This document shows, piece by piece, positions 28,998 to 37,029 of a stretch of 64,000 bases of DNA. Both the position numbers and the translations under genes were made by a program. The stretch comes from Microbulbifer agarilyticus (GTDB taxonomy: Bacteria > Pseudomonadota > Gammaproteobacteria > Pseudomonadales > Cellvibrionaceae). Positions within the stretch are counted from its first letter, which is position 1, and each line of letters begins with the position of its first letter. The notes below the pieces were generated by a model. That model saw only the letters and a program-made list of their open reading frames with translations, was not told where the DNA came from and did not search any database. The stretch spans positions 3,596,001-3,660,000 of the forward strand of contig NZ_CP019650.1 of assembly GCF_001999945.1 (NCBI RefSeq), written 5' to 3'.

Positions 28998-29366
28998 CTA
29001 GTGCAGCTCCTGCTCCAGCTGTTCGAGCAGGTCGAGGGGTTCGATTTCTTCCCCCTCCATATCGTCGTTCCAGTTGATACCCACCAACAGTACGTCCTGG
29101 TGCATACCTTCCAGCCAGTCGTCCATAAACTCTTCGAGATCAATGGGCACGACCTTGTAGTTGGACCAGTCATCGGCGATATGCGCTTCGGCATATTCCC
29201 GCTGGGACCAGAACGGCATTACATCGGTATCGGCGCGACGCTCCGATTCGCACAGGGCAAAGCCCTCTTCCCCTTCCAGCGCCCACACACAGCCCTGCTC
29301 TACCGCTTCTGGCAGAAAGCGGGCGCAGTTTTCCCCAAAGTCGTCTCCGAGAGGTTCCAATTCCAT
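28998..29366 (-). CDS. DUF2750 family protein
   Basis: This protein has 122 residues from the ATG at 29366, which has TAAGG upstream; the frame is open to 29513, but that extension lacks conserved character. Family features are visible: GCVWALEGEEGFALCESE, then MPFWSQREYAEAHIADDW, then YKVVPIDLEEFMDDWLEGMHQDVLLVGINW. DUF2750 proteins are small cytosolic proteins of unknown function. It is acidic and ends in a Leu/Glu-rich helix (LLEQLEQELH). Confidence 0.75.
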   Translation of the reverse strand: MELEPLGDDFGENCARFLPEAVEQGCVWALEGEEGFALCESERRADTDVMPFWSQREYAEAHIADDWSNYKVVPIDLEEFMDDWLEGMHQDVLLVGINWNDDMEGEEIEPLDLLEQLEQELH

Positions 29367-29476
29367 ACCGGCTAGCCTTAAAAATGATGCTGGCAGTTTA
29401 CGCCAGAATGGGGGGGATAAGTAGAAACTTACGCTGGGATACGATTCTTGTGCGATAGCACACTTACTGAACACGA

Positions 29477-30181
29477 TTACAACTGCAAGCGATGCCCATT
29501 TTCCTTCAGCCAACGTCGCAACTGTTTGTAGTCAGGGCACAAGCTCGCCACCAAAGCCCAGAATTCGCGCCCATGATTGTGGTGCCGCAAATGACAAACT
29601 TCGTGGATCACCAGGTAATCCACCACCGGCTCCGGTGCCAGACATACCAGCCAGTTGTACTGGAGTTCGCCACGAATGGTGCAGTGCCCCCATTTGCTGC
29701 GCGTACGTCGCACCTTTACCGAAGCAAATTGCAGCCCGAGTTGGCCGGCAAACTGCTGAGATTTTTGCGTAAGTACCGCCAGCGCCTCGCGCTGATATAA
29801 CTTCTGCAGCGCGGCTTGAACCTGCCCTTCATCGGGATCTTTTATGCGGCAATACAGCTGGATATAGCCATCGCGAATACCGGCATCCGCTGTGCAGGCC
29901 GCACGGTCCAGTTCCAGGGTTTTACCCAGCCAGGGAAACTGCGCACCAAACGCGAAATGATGTTCCGGCACCTGCGCCTGGCGATGCTCAAGGCCACGCA
30001 ACTGCTCGCGCACCCAGGCGATATTGTCACGCAGGAACTGGTGACCATGGCGCTCGGCACAGCGCTGTGGAATCCGTACCTCCGGGCCTTTTTCCGTTAC
30101 CACCAACCCCAAACGCTTGCGTCGCGGCGAGCGCGAAAGGCGGTAGGAAATTTCCTCAAAGGTAAACTGATCTCCGGTCAC
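29477..30181 (-). CDS. YgjP-like M48-type metallopeptidase
   Basis: This 234-residue soluble protein of the YgjP/DUF45 group has an N-terminal part (SYRLSRSPRRKRLGLVVTEKG) that matches the family opening. The catalytic part has KVRRTRSKWGHCTIRGELQYNW followed by the zinc motif HEVCHLRHHNHGREFW, in which two histidines and the glutamate form HExxH and a later histidine is the third ligand. Substrates are not established. The GTG start at 30181 has no good ribosome-binding site, so the start is somewhat uncertain. A thioesterase gene lies 39 bases upstream on the same strand. Confidence 0.82.
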   Translation of the reverse strand: MTGDQFTFEEISYRLSRSPRRKRLGLVVTEKGPEVRIPQRCAERHGHQFLRDNIAWVREQLRGLEHRQAQVPEHHFAFGAQFPWLGKTLELDRAACTADAGIRDGYIQLYCRIKDPDEGQVQAALQKLYQREALAVLTQKSQQFAGQLGLQFASVKVRRTRSKWGHCTIRGELQYNWLVCLAPEPVVDYLVIHEVCHLRHHNHGREFWALVASLCPDYKQLRRWLKENGHRLQL

Positions 30182-30220
30182 AGGAATTACTTAAAATTGA
30201 AATGCTTGGATAAGAAAAAA

Positions 30221-30652
30221 CTAGCGCGCTGGAACCGGCACCACCGCCATGGTGATCCGAGAAATACAATTGAGCTTGCCGCGCGCATCGTGAATGCGGA
30301 TTTCCCACACCTGACTGGTGCGGCCAATATGCACCGCTGTCGCCTTGCCGGTTACCTCACCGTCGACCACTGGGCGCAGGTGATTGGCATTGATCTCCTG
30401 GCCAACGCAGTAAAACTTTGTGGTATCCACCACCATATTTGCGGCCATGGAACCCAGGGTCTCCGCCAGGGCGACGCTGGCGCCGCCGTGCAGAATACCG
30501 AACGGCTGGCGGGTGCGCTCATCCACCGGCATGGTACCCACGATAAAGTCATCACCGAGTTCAGTAAGCTTCATTCCCAGGTAGGTCGGCATGCTGTTTT
30601 CCATGGATTGGTTCGCAGCATCCAGATCAATGTCGCCGTGCCAGATCGCCAT
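30221..30652 (-). CDS. Hotdog-fold acyl-CoA thioesterase (YdiI/EntH-like)
   Basis: This 143-residue protein contains the PaaI/EntH-type signature QPFGILHGGASVALAETLGS, where the histidine-glycine-glycine turn and the glutamate are the catalytic region. Then come NANHLRPVVDGEVTG and the closing CISRITMAV. The nearest well-known relatives are YdiI (MenI, DHNA-CoA thioesterase) and EntH. GAGGTG precedes the ATG. The context does not indicate menaquinone or siderophore genes, so the substrate stays open. Confidence 0.85.
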   Translation of the reverse strand: MAIWHGDIDLDAANQSMENSMPTYLGMKLTELGDDFIVGTMPVDERTRQPFGILHGGASVALAETLGSMAANMVVDTTKFYCVGQEINANHLRPVVDGEVTGKATAVHIGRTSQVWEIRIHDARGKLNCISRITMAVVPVPAR

Positions 30653-30693
30653 ATCATCACCTCTCGATATTTCTTCAATTACCGTGAGAAATA

Positions 30694-31287
30694 TCAGTAA
30701 AACAGCAGTGGATTAAAAGCACCAAAGCCGCCAAAGAGCATCATCTCACCTTCCAGGTGCCGCATCTCCCGCCTCAGGCTGCGGCGCTGGCTGCGCAAGG
30801 CGCGAGCCTCCTCTTTCGTCTCCGCTTCTTCCAGAGCCCCTTCTACCCGGTATATCTCTCGCTCCACATCTTCGTAGCGATTCACCAGTGCATTGTACTG
30901 CTGCTCGGCCTGATACACCGCGAGGCCGCGCTCGTAGTTGGCGAGAAACAGATCCGCGGTGGGCCCGGTACACACGCCTTCATAGTCACGTCCGCGGCGC
31001 CCTACAACAAAACCATTTTCCGGGGTGCAGTATCTTTCCACGCCCTCTTCATGGCCGCGCATCCAGGCCGCAGTGTCGGTACGCACACCATACTCATGGC
31101 ACTTCTGTGCAATTTTGTACACGGTGCCCTGGCTGCGGCCACGGGCACCATCTTCGAGCCCGCGCTCGTACCAAAGTCCCGCCTGACATTCGGATTCAGA
31201 AATTACCGCACAACCACTGCCGAGCAGAATCCACGCGGGCAAGGCAATTAGGGCGATTAGCTTCCAGCTTTTCATTGGGGTGGTCAT
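30694..31287 (-). CDS. DUF2799 family lipoprotein
   Basis: This lipoprotein of about 197 residues has a signal ending in LLGSGC, so lipidation of that cysteine is expected. The DUF2799 pattern is visible: ESECQAGLWYERGLEDGARGR, CHEYGVRTDTAAWMRGHEEGVERYCTPENGF and GRRGRDYEGVC. A charged coiled-coil segment (about 125-180) precedes a short Gly/Phe-rich tail. The family is found in proteobacterial envelopes and has no known function. Starts at 31287 or 31275 (MKSWKL) both leave a complete signal peptide, and neither has a clear ribosome-binding site. Confidence 0.72.
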   Translation of the reverse strand: MTTPMKSWKLIALIALPAWILLGSGCAVISESECQAGLWYERGLEDGARGRSQGTVYKIAQKCHEYGVRTDTAAWMRGHEEGVERYCTPENGFVVGRRGRDYEGVCTGPTADLFLANYERGLAVYQAEQQYNALVNRYEDVEREIYRVEGALEEAETKEEARALRSQRRSLRREMRHLEGEMMLFGGFGAFNPLLFY

Positions 31288-31347
31288 AGGGGGTTCCGCC
31301 ATTGATACCCAGCCATTCAACACCTTAATCGGTGAACCGGTGCTGAA

Positions 31348-31998
31348 TCAGCCGAAACGTTTGTCGGCGACAAACGGGTTAGTCTGGCGCTCCTGACCAA
31401 ATGTGGACATAGGCCCGTGACCGGGGATGAACTTCACCGCATCGCCCAGTGGCCAGAGCTTTTTGGTAATGGAGTCGATCAGGTCCTGATGATTGCTCAT
31501 GGGGAAGTCGGTACGGCCGATGGAGCCGGCGAAGAGTACGTCGCCCACCAGCGCAAGGCCGCTGTCGCGGTGGAAGAAGATGACGTGTCCGGGGGTGTGG
31601 CCGGGGCAGTGCACGACTTCGAGCGCTTCGTCGGCGACGGTGACGGTGTCGCCATCCTTGAGCCAGCGATCTGGGGTAAAGGTCTCCACCGGCGGGAAGC
31701 CGTAGGCTTGGGCCTGGGCGACAATTTTTTCGATCCAGAACTGGTCGGCTTCCTGAGGGCCTTCAACGGGCAGCTCGAGCTGGCGCGACAGCGGAGCGGT
31801 GCCGCCGACGTGATCGAGGTGACCGTGGGTCAGGAGGATTTTTTCCAGTTTGAGTCCGCGCTCTTCAACGGCGGCGAGGATACGGTCGATGTCGCCACCC
31901 GGGTCAACCACGGCGGCGCGCTTGCTTTCGTCGCACCACAGCAGGGTACAGTTTTGCTGGAAGGGTGTGACGGGAACCGAGTGAAATTGCAGAGCCAT
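31348..31998 (-). CDS. gloC: Type II glyoxalase-like metallo-beta-lactamase-fold hydrolase (GloC/YcbL)
   Basis: This 216-residue enzyme matches E. coli YcbL (GloC) along its whole length: VPVTPFQQNCTLLWCDE, VDPGGD, the metal motif LTHGHLDHVGG, EADQFWIE, TPDRWLKDGD, HCPGHTPGHV, VGDVLFAGSIGRTDFP and FIPGHGPMSTFGQER. It should hydrolyse S-D-lactoylglutathione to lactate and glutathione in methylglyoxal detoxification. I chose the ATG at 31998 because it gives MALQFHSVPVTPFQQNC, matching the family start; the frame remains open to 32040. Confidence 0.9.
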   Translation of the reverse strand: MALQFHSVPVTPFQQNCTLLWCDESKRAAVVDPGGDIDRILAAVEERGLKLEKILLTHGHLDHVGGTAPLSRQLELPVEGPQEADQFWIEKIVAQAQAYGFPPVETFTPDRWLKDGDTVTVADEALEVVHCPGHTPGHVIFFHRDSGLALVGDVLFAGSIGRTDFPMSNHQDLIDSITKKLWPLGDAVKFIPGHGPMSTFGQERQTNPFVADKRFG

Positions 31999-32090
31999 GG
32001 GAGTACCTGTTTTATCTTCGGTGGCGAGTATAACGCCCAAGGTCTTATCCGGCTAAGTTGGCCCCGTGCACCCCGCTTTTAGCTCCGGGC

Positions 32091-32205
32091 GGTGGTGCTA
32101 CCGGGTAGCCTCTTGTGAGACACGCCGTATACCCATCCCTGGGGGCTCGGCTGCGGCCGTCCTGGCCGCAGACGGTCTCACAAGAGGCCACCCGGCATCA
32201 CCACC
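32091..32205. repeat. 115-base inverted-repeat element (REP/MITE-like)
   Basis: A left arm (32091-32121, starting GGTGGTGCTACC) and a right arm (32175-32205, ending GGCATCACCACC) are complementary over 31 bases with three mismatches. Inside lies a second perfect hairpin, CTGCGGCC-gtcct-GGCCGCAG (32151-32171). The element fills the gap between gloC and the alpha/beta hydrolase gene. There is no T run and no flanking target duplication that I can see. Confidence 0.75.
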
Positions 32206-32225
32206 TTAAATTCAAGCAGCTGTAG

Positions 32226-33116
32226 TTAAATCACCGCTTCCGATGTTCTTTTTAGTGGGCTCGGACGGCGTGTTGAGGACTTCTTCAATACCTCTTTCAC
32301 ATCTTCAACCAAGTTTTTGTGCACCAGCGGGTTCTCCCAGTAGCCATCATGGGAAACCAGTTGCGGCCCCCAGCTGGCAGCAGTCCAGTCGGACAGCGGG
32401 CGGGTTTCGAAGTCGCGGTAGACGGCCTGGTTATAGGAGGGACTGAGGGGCTTCAGGGGCCAGCCAAACAGGTCGTCCGGATGGTAAAAGTTTTTCCAGC
32501 GGAAGTTGTAGCCGCGGGTTTCGGAGGTGACGGCCTGGATCTGGTCGCGGGCCATGCCGGCGGACCACAGGGGGTTGCTGGCGCCCAGGGTGTACCAGTG
32601 GCTGAGCGTCTTGCCGCGTAGGAACAGGTCTTTAGCGGAGCCTTTGTGCACGCCCTTGGGGCCGCCATCGCGCCAGATACCGTGACTGATAGTGGGCCGC
32701 TGGGCATCCCAAAGGTAATTGGACAGGGTGCTGCAACCGATGGAGTGGGTGAGCAATACGACCGGGGTATTGTCGCTGGTGGCTTTGGCGGCGCGCTCGA
32801 AGGTCTGGTAAATCGCCTGCTGGCTCTTGTCGTAGTTGCCACCGCGCTGGTCTATATCAGACAACTGGGCAGAGGCTTCGGCGAGGCCGCACAGCATAAA
32901 TTTGCGCGCGCGCAGGTAATCCATATCGCGCTTTTGCATGGCGTCGAACACGCGTTCGATGTTTGGCTGCAAGTGCGTATCGCACAAGATGGTCTCGGTG
33001 TGAATCCGGGACCAGTCGTCGCCCAGCGCCGACTCGAGTGCCTGGAACAGTGGCTCGGCGAAGTCTTCGTTTACTGCCCCCATACCGGGCGCCGCAAGGA
33101 TTACTAGATCGGCCAT
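32226..33116 (-). CDS. Alpha/beta-hydrolase-like protein, unknown substrate
   Basis: This 296-residue soluble protein opens with LVILAAPGMGAVN, which resembles the first strand and oxyanion region of serine hydrolases. A later VVLLTHSIGC has the shape of a nucleophile elbow (x-H-S-x-G) with serine at about 125. A late LVSHDGYWENP supplies a histidine that could complete a triad. I do not recognise a named family. GGGAG precedes the ATG. Its C terminus is basic and Ser-rich. Confidence 0.6.
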   Translation of the reverse strand: MADLVILAAPGMGAVNEDFAEPLFQALESALGDDWSRIHTETILCDTHLQPNIERVFDAMQKRDMDYLRARKFMLCGLAEASAQLSDIDQRGGNYDKSQQAIYQTFERAAKATSDNTPVVLLTHSIGCSTLSNYLWDAQRPTISHGIWRDGGPKGVHKGSAKDLFLRGKTLSHWYTLGASNPLWSAGMARDQIQAVTSETRGYNFRWKNFYHPDDLFGWPLKPLSPSYNQAVYRDFETRPLSDWTAASWGPQLVSHDGYWENPLVHKNLVEDVKEVLKKSSTRRPSPLKRTSEAVI

Positions 33117-33316
33117 ATTCGCTCCCTGTGATTATTCTGGTTTTGTTATTGGATACGAATACTTCTGCGGGGTTGCCCGCGCATCCTGAGTGTTGTTTAT
33201 TTTTGCGCCACTCTCTTTACAACGAGCGGTGACGCAATAACCACAAACAGAAAAAACTACCACTCGATGGTCAGAATGGGAAGATTTACGCCAGAAATGT
33301 GCCCTGATCGGCATTT

Positions 33317-33348
33317 TTACACGCAATTTCACAAAATTTGGCGTGTAA
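33317..33348. promoter_or_regulatory. Palindrome TTACACGC ... GCGTGTAA
   Basis: TTACACGC (33317-33324) and GCGTGTAA (33341-33348) are perfect inverted repeats around an A+T-rich centre that itself pairs (AATTT/AAATT). The site lies between the alpha/beta hydrolase start and the candidate RNA and could be an operator for either. Confidence 0.4.
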
Positions 33349-33359
33349 GGGAAATAAAT

Positions 33360-33490
33360 GGGAACTGAAACGCCAGGACACCGTCAAAGAGTACAGTTCC
33401 CCGAATCGCGTTTGCGGTGTCAGCGCATGGCGATTGGACTCTCTCATCGTATCTTTGCTTCAAGCCGGCCTTGCGCCGGCTTTTCTTTGT
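33360..33490 (+). ncRNA. Candidate structured small RNA with intrinsic terminator
   Basis: On the plus strand this stretch has two perfect helices that interlock: GGGAACTG (33360-33367) with CAGTTCCC (33394-33401), and GACACCG (33377-33383) with CGGTGTC (33415-33421). Together they would form a pseudoknot or two alternative folds. It ends with a terminator, AAGCCGGC-cttgc-GCCGGCTT plus TTCTTT (33462-33488). No plus-strand gene with coding character lies here, and the next gene faces the other way, so a stand-alone RNA of about 130 bases is a reasonable reading. No Rfam family is recognised, and the promoter is unclear. Confidence 0.4.
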
Positions 33491-33531
33491 CTGATGACTT
33501 CAAACACAGGGGATACTTGAGACCGAATCAA

Positions 33532-35052
33532 TCAGGCCTCCGTCGCGACAGCCTCCGCGCAGTACTGCTGAATAAACTCGTGGTGTGGCGGCAAGGTCTG
33601 GACAGCGCGCGCCACCTGGCTACGCAAGCCGGTTTGCAGCTGTTGCATCTGCTGCTCGGTCATCATTTGCGTGACCGGGTGGTGTCGCTGGGGCTTTAGT
33701 CCCTGCCCCAACATCACCTGCACCCAGGAGTCCACCCGGAACAATTCATCGTTGTTTTGATAAGCATGGGCGCGCTCACGGAACAGTGCGATGCGTTGTG
33801 CGAGGCTATCAGGAATCGCCATTTGTCGGCAGTGATCCCAGAAGGGGTCTCCATGACGCTGGTTGACGTGGTAGTGCAGTACGATGAAATCCCGGATGTC
33901 CTCAAGCTCGCGCTGGGTCTGCTTGTTGTATTCATCCCGCAGCGCCGGTTCTGCACCGTTGAACGGGAACAACTGCATCAGACGTACTACGCCGGTCACA
34001 ATCAAATGGATACTGGTGCTTTCCAATGGTTCGATAAAGCCGCTGGCTAGTCCCAGTGCAACACAGTTATTTTTCCAGGTTTGTTTTCGCCGCCCGGTGG
34101 CAAAACGAATCACTCTAGGCTCGGTCATCGGCTTACCATCCACACGATCCAGCAACAGTGCGCTAGCATCGTCGTCGGACAGGTAGTCACTGCAATAAAC
34201 CAGGCCATTGCCCACACGAGTCTGCAACGGAATCCGCCAGCGCCAGCCTGCCTTCTCCGCGATGGAACGGGTATAGGGCATTGCAGGTTCGGTCGCTGAG
34301 GTTTGCAGGGGCACCGCTCTGTCGCACGGCAGCCAGTGAGACCAGTCTTCAAATTCACTGCCCAGGGCCTTACCTGCGAGCAGGCTGCGAAACCCGCTGC
34401 AATCGATAAACAGATCGCCCTCAATTTCGCGGCCATCGTCGAGAATCAACGCCAGAATATCCCCACTCTCTGCGTCCTGACGCACATCCTGAATCAAACC
34501 CTCAACGCGGGTTACGCCATGCTCTTCGCTGATTTCGCGCAGAAACGCTGCGTAGCGAGTGGCATCCAGATGGTAAGCAAAATTAATATTGGATTTGGAC
34601 GAAGTGGCAAAACGCCCGGCCTCTGCAGCCTGATGTTCCAGACAAAATTCACCGATATCGCTATCGAACCCCATCTCCCGGCCGCGCAACCAGAAATGGT
34701 GGAAGTCACACATCCAGGCACTAGTACCGGTTTTACCGAAGGAGTGAATGTAGCGCTCACCTTCTCGCCCCCAATTCTCGAAAGCGATCCCCAGCTTGGC
34801 GGTAGCGCCAGTAGCGCGCATAAACTCCTGTTCGTCGATGCCCAACAGGTGATGGAAAGTACGCAGCGGTGGAATGGTAGCTTCCCCCACCCCCACGGTG
34901 CCAATCGCGTCAGATTCCACCAGGGTAATTTCCAGCAAGTCACCCAGTTTCTTCGACAGGGCTGCGGCAGCAATCCAACCTGCAGTTCCGCCACCCGCAA
35001 TCACAATACGTTTTACGGCTGCATCGGTCTTCTTGCTATTTTGTGTATTCAT
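33532..35052 (-). CDS. Flavin-dependent tryptophan-halogenase family protein
   Basis: This 506-residue protein has the FAD-binding VIAGGGTAGW (residues 17-26), the lysine expected for halogen transfer (Lys86 in ATAKLGIAFENW), GWRWRIP (269-275, the WxWxIP signature) and the active-site glutamate segment FIEPLEST. Members use FADH2, oxygen and halide; PrnA-type enzymes halogenate tryptophan. Relatives encoded next to TonB receptors and SapC have no proven substrate. GAGG precedes the ATG, and the cupin-like gene ends only 9 bases upstream, so the two are an operon. Confidence 0.9.
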   Translation of the reverse strand: MNTQNSKKTDAAVKRIVIAGGGTAGWIAAAALSKKLGDLLEITLVESDAIGTVGVGEATIPPLRTFHHLLGIDEQEFMRATGATAKLGIAFENWGREGERYIHSFGKTGTSAWMCDFHHFWLRGREMGFDSDIGEFCLEHQAAEAGRFATSSKSNINFAYHLDATRYAAFLREISEEHGVTRVEGLIQDVRQDAESGDILALILDDGREIEGDLFIDCSGFRSLLAGKALGSEFEDWSHWLPCDRAVPLQTSATEPAMPYTRSIAEKAGWRWRIPLQTRVGNGLVYCSDYLSDDDASALLLDRVDGKPMTEPRVIRFATGRRKQTWKNNCVALGLASGFIEPLESTSIHLIVTGVVRLMQLFPFNGAEPALRDEYNKQTQRELEDIRDFIVLHYHVNQRHGDPFWDHCRQMAIPDSLAQRIALFRERAHAYQNNDELFRVDSWVQVMLGQGLKPQRHHPVTQMMTEQQMQQLQTGLRSQVARAVQTLPPHHEFIQQYCAEAVATEA

Positions 35053-35061
35053 ATTCAGACC

Positions 35062-36141
35062 TCAACGATTCAACCGGTTGATCAACATGGCACGCAACTG
35101 GCGGGCGCTGGCATCGTCCATTTTCCCCAATACCCCGCGCGCGTGTTCGGGCAGGTGTTCACCGGCTTGCTCTGAAGCGCCAAATACGTAGTAGTCGAAC
35201 AACTGTCGCCACCCCTCTTTTTCGTGTTCGGGCTTATCGCGCAGGGAAAGGATTCCATGATACAGGGCATTCATTCCCGAACCGGTGAACTGGGGAGCAT
35301 CGTCCCACCAGTAGTTCACCAAAATATTGAATGGGCTCAGCCCCTCCACGTGATGCATCCACATACTGGGAATATAAATACCATCTCCCGGCTCCAGCTC
35401 CGCCACCGATCCGTTGGTAATGGCCTCACGAAAGCGAGGGAAGCGCGCAAAGTCCGGCCGTGCAAAATCCACCATACTGATGGCTTGCCCACCAGGCGTC
35501 AGGTCCAGTGGACCGAAATATAGGTTTTTAAATTGATCCGGAGGAAATAACGTAAAACGTCGACGCCCTGCCACACAGCAGGCGATATTATCCAGCGCAT
35601 CATAGTGACAACTGGCCACTGAGCGGTTTCCAATCCAGACTTTCATTTGTGGTGGCGCGACAGGATGATCCGCTACGGCGCGTGGAATCTGTAGATCGTT
35701 TTCCCCGCGCATACCGGGAAAAAACCCATCAACAGAGGTCGAAGAAATGTAGTAGGAGGAATACCCCTCGTTGCTCACCGCCCGACCGCCCAAGGTTTGC
35801 AGGATTTTCTGCAATACCTCATCGACAGGGGCACGAGCGGTATCGTAATTCAGTTTCCGTACATCCTCATCGTAGAAGTAACGACCAGAAGTATCATGAC
35901 CGAAATTCACCAGACAAGGTTTGCCATTATAAAACCTGCTTAGGTAGCTAACGGCAGATTCTGCAGACTGTTCCGCGGAACTTACCAGTGGCCAGTGCTT
36001 TATCAGACCCCGGAGTATTATCGGAGTATTGCACTGCAATATATCCGCTGGAATTCTCGCCCCTGGCCCAATGGAAATTTCATCCACCGGATTGCTGACT
36101 TGCTCGGGTCTCTGCATTGCAGGCATCTCACAAGCTGGCAT
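35062..36141 (-). CDS. Cupin-like (JmjC-type) domain protein
   Basis: This 359-residue protein has a cupin/JmjC-like beta-barrel. ASCHYDALDNIACCVAGRRRF carries the first His-x-Asp metal pair, and GDGIYIPSMWMHHVEGL carries the distal histidine. FTLFPPDQFKNLYFGPLD between them matches the FIH/JmjC fold. This suggests an Fe(II)/2-oxoglutarate-dependent oxygenase, for example a hydroxylase; the substrate is unknown. It overlaps the end of the SapC gene by 14 bases and lies 9 bases ahead of the halogenase gene, so translational coupling is likely. Internal Met codons at residues 6 and 9 are alternative starts. Confidence 0.85.
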   Translation of the reverse strand: MPACEMPAMQRPEQVSNPVDEISIGPGARIPADILQCNTPIILRGLIKHWPLVSSAEQSAESAVSYLSRFYNGKPCLVNFGHDTSGRYFYDEDVRKLNYDTARAPVDEVLQKILQTLGGRAVSNEGYSSYYISSTSVDGFFPGMRGENDLQIPRAVADHPVAPPQMKVWIGNRSVASCHYDALDNIACCVAGRRRFTLFPPDQFKNLYFGPLDLTPGGQAISMVDFARPDFARFPRFREAITNGSVAELEPGDGIYIPSMWMHHVEGLSPFNILVNYWWDDAPQFTGSGMNALYHGILSLRDKPEHEKEGWRQLFDYYVFGASEQAGEHLPEHARGVLGKMDDASARQLRAMLINRLNR

Positions 36142-36862
36142 TTTTGCGAGCTACTAGCTGTTCGATGTTACCGAGGGACGCAAGCATGAGGAATACGCCA
36201 CGTAGATAGCCTGCGCCATTGAGCGCCTGTAGACTTTCTCCATTCAAACTGTGTAGACGCTCTTCGCTCACCGTGTAGTAGCCCGAGAGTTGATGTTTAT
36301 CACCATTCTTGAGGTCCACATTAATGGAAACCGGTTCGATCAACCCGACCTCATCCAAAGCAGAGAACATCTGACGACCGATCTCTTCCCCCTGATGAAT
36401 GGTGCGTAACACACCAGAGATATACTCCAGGTAGGAGCTGTTACCACCAAACTCTCGAAACAGTGGCGTACCCGCTTCGCGACACAGCTTGGGACTATCA
36501 GCATCCACATAGATCATTGGCTCTGGCGCATCACCATTCTCCGATTCCTGAAAACCGATGATGAAAGGGCCGCGCGCAACCATAGCGGGCACATAATTCC
36601 CTGCCCAACCATTGTCACTCTGACCATCATTGTTTAAAAAGAGATTTTCTCCTTTCTGCAGACCGAGAATGGCCACTGCCTGGAATTCGCCAGTTTGTCC
36701 ATCTTTCCTGAGAAGGATGGGATACTCCCGTTGGATATTTTCAAACTCGGTGGGAAAGGTAAGCACCGCAGCGGCACCATCACCGAGGGCCACAGAAAAA
36801 CCCGGCAACACTTTGAGATCGGCGTGCTCAACATTGTTCAGCAGCACATAATTCGCATTCAT
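36128..36862 (-). CDS. SapC family protein
   Basis: This 244-residue protein opens with NVEHADLKVLPGFSVALGDGAAAVLTFPTEFENIQREYPILLRK, which is characteristic of the SapC family, followed by AVAILGLQKGENLFL and NYVPAMVARGPFIIGF. The name comes from a Campylobacter S-layer locus gene. In marine Proteobacteria the family sits next to TonB receptors, tryptophan-halogenase paralogues and cupin-like proteins, as here, and its function is not established. A terminator separates it from the TonB receptor gene. Confidence 0.85.
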   Translation of the reverse strand: MNANYVLLNNVEHADLKVLPGFSVALGDGAAAVLTFPTEFENIQREYPILLRKDGQTGEFQAVAILGLQKGENLFLNNDGQSDNGWAGNYVPAMVARGPFIIGFQESENGDAPEPMIYVDADSPKLCREAGTPLFREFGGNSSYLEYISGVLRTIHQGEEIGRQMFSALDEVGLIEPVSINVDLKNGDKHQLSGYYTVSEERLHSLNGESLQALNGAGYLRGVFLMLASLGNIEQLVARKNASL

Positions 36863-36959
36863 AATTACCCCGTTATTATTATGTGGAAGTAGTACTTCTT
36901 TCAGGGATTGAAACCTGGTCCCAACAAGGCCAGAACTTCATACTACCGGCATTTCCAAC

Positions 36960-36988
36960 AAACAAAAAGCCGCTGTTTCCAGCGGCTT
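36960..36988 (-). terminator. Intrinsic terminator after the TonB receptor gene
   Basis: AAGCCGCTG (36967-36975) and CAGCGGCTT (36980-36988) form a hairpin. On the minus strand it is followed by TTTTTG and lies 41 bases after the receptor stop, before the SapC gene. Confidence 0.75.
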
Positions 36989-37029
36989 CCTGTACAACTA
37001 GTCAACAAATTTCACGGCTAGCGCTATCA

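Noticed and set aside
33338..33520. A 60-codon plus-strand frame in the RNA candidate
   Set aside because: It has no ribosome-binding site, runs through the terminator hairpin and resembles no protein family.
35062..36862. Treating SapC as a peptide ABC-transporter SapC permease
   Set aside because: It has no membrane segments; the sequence fits the unrelated SapC family named after a Campylobacter locus.
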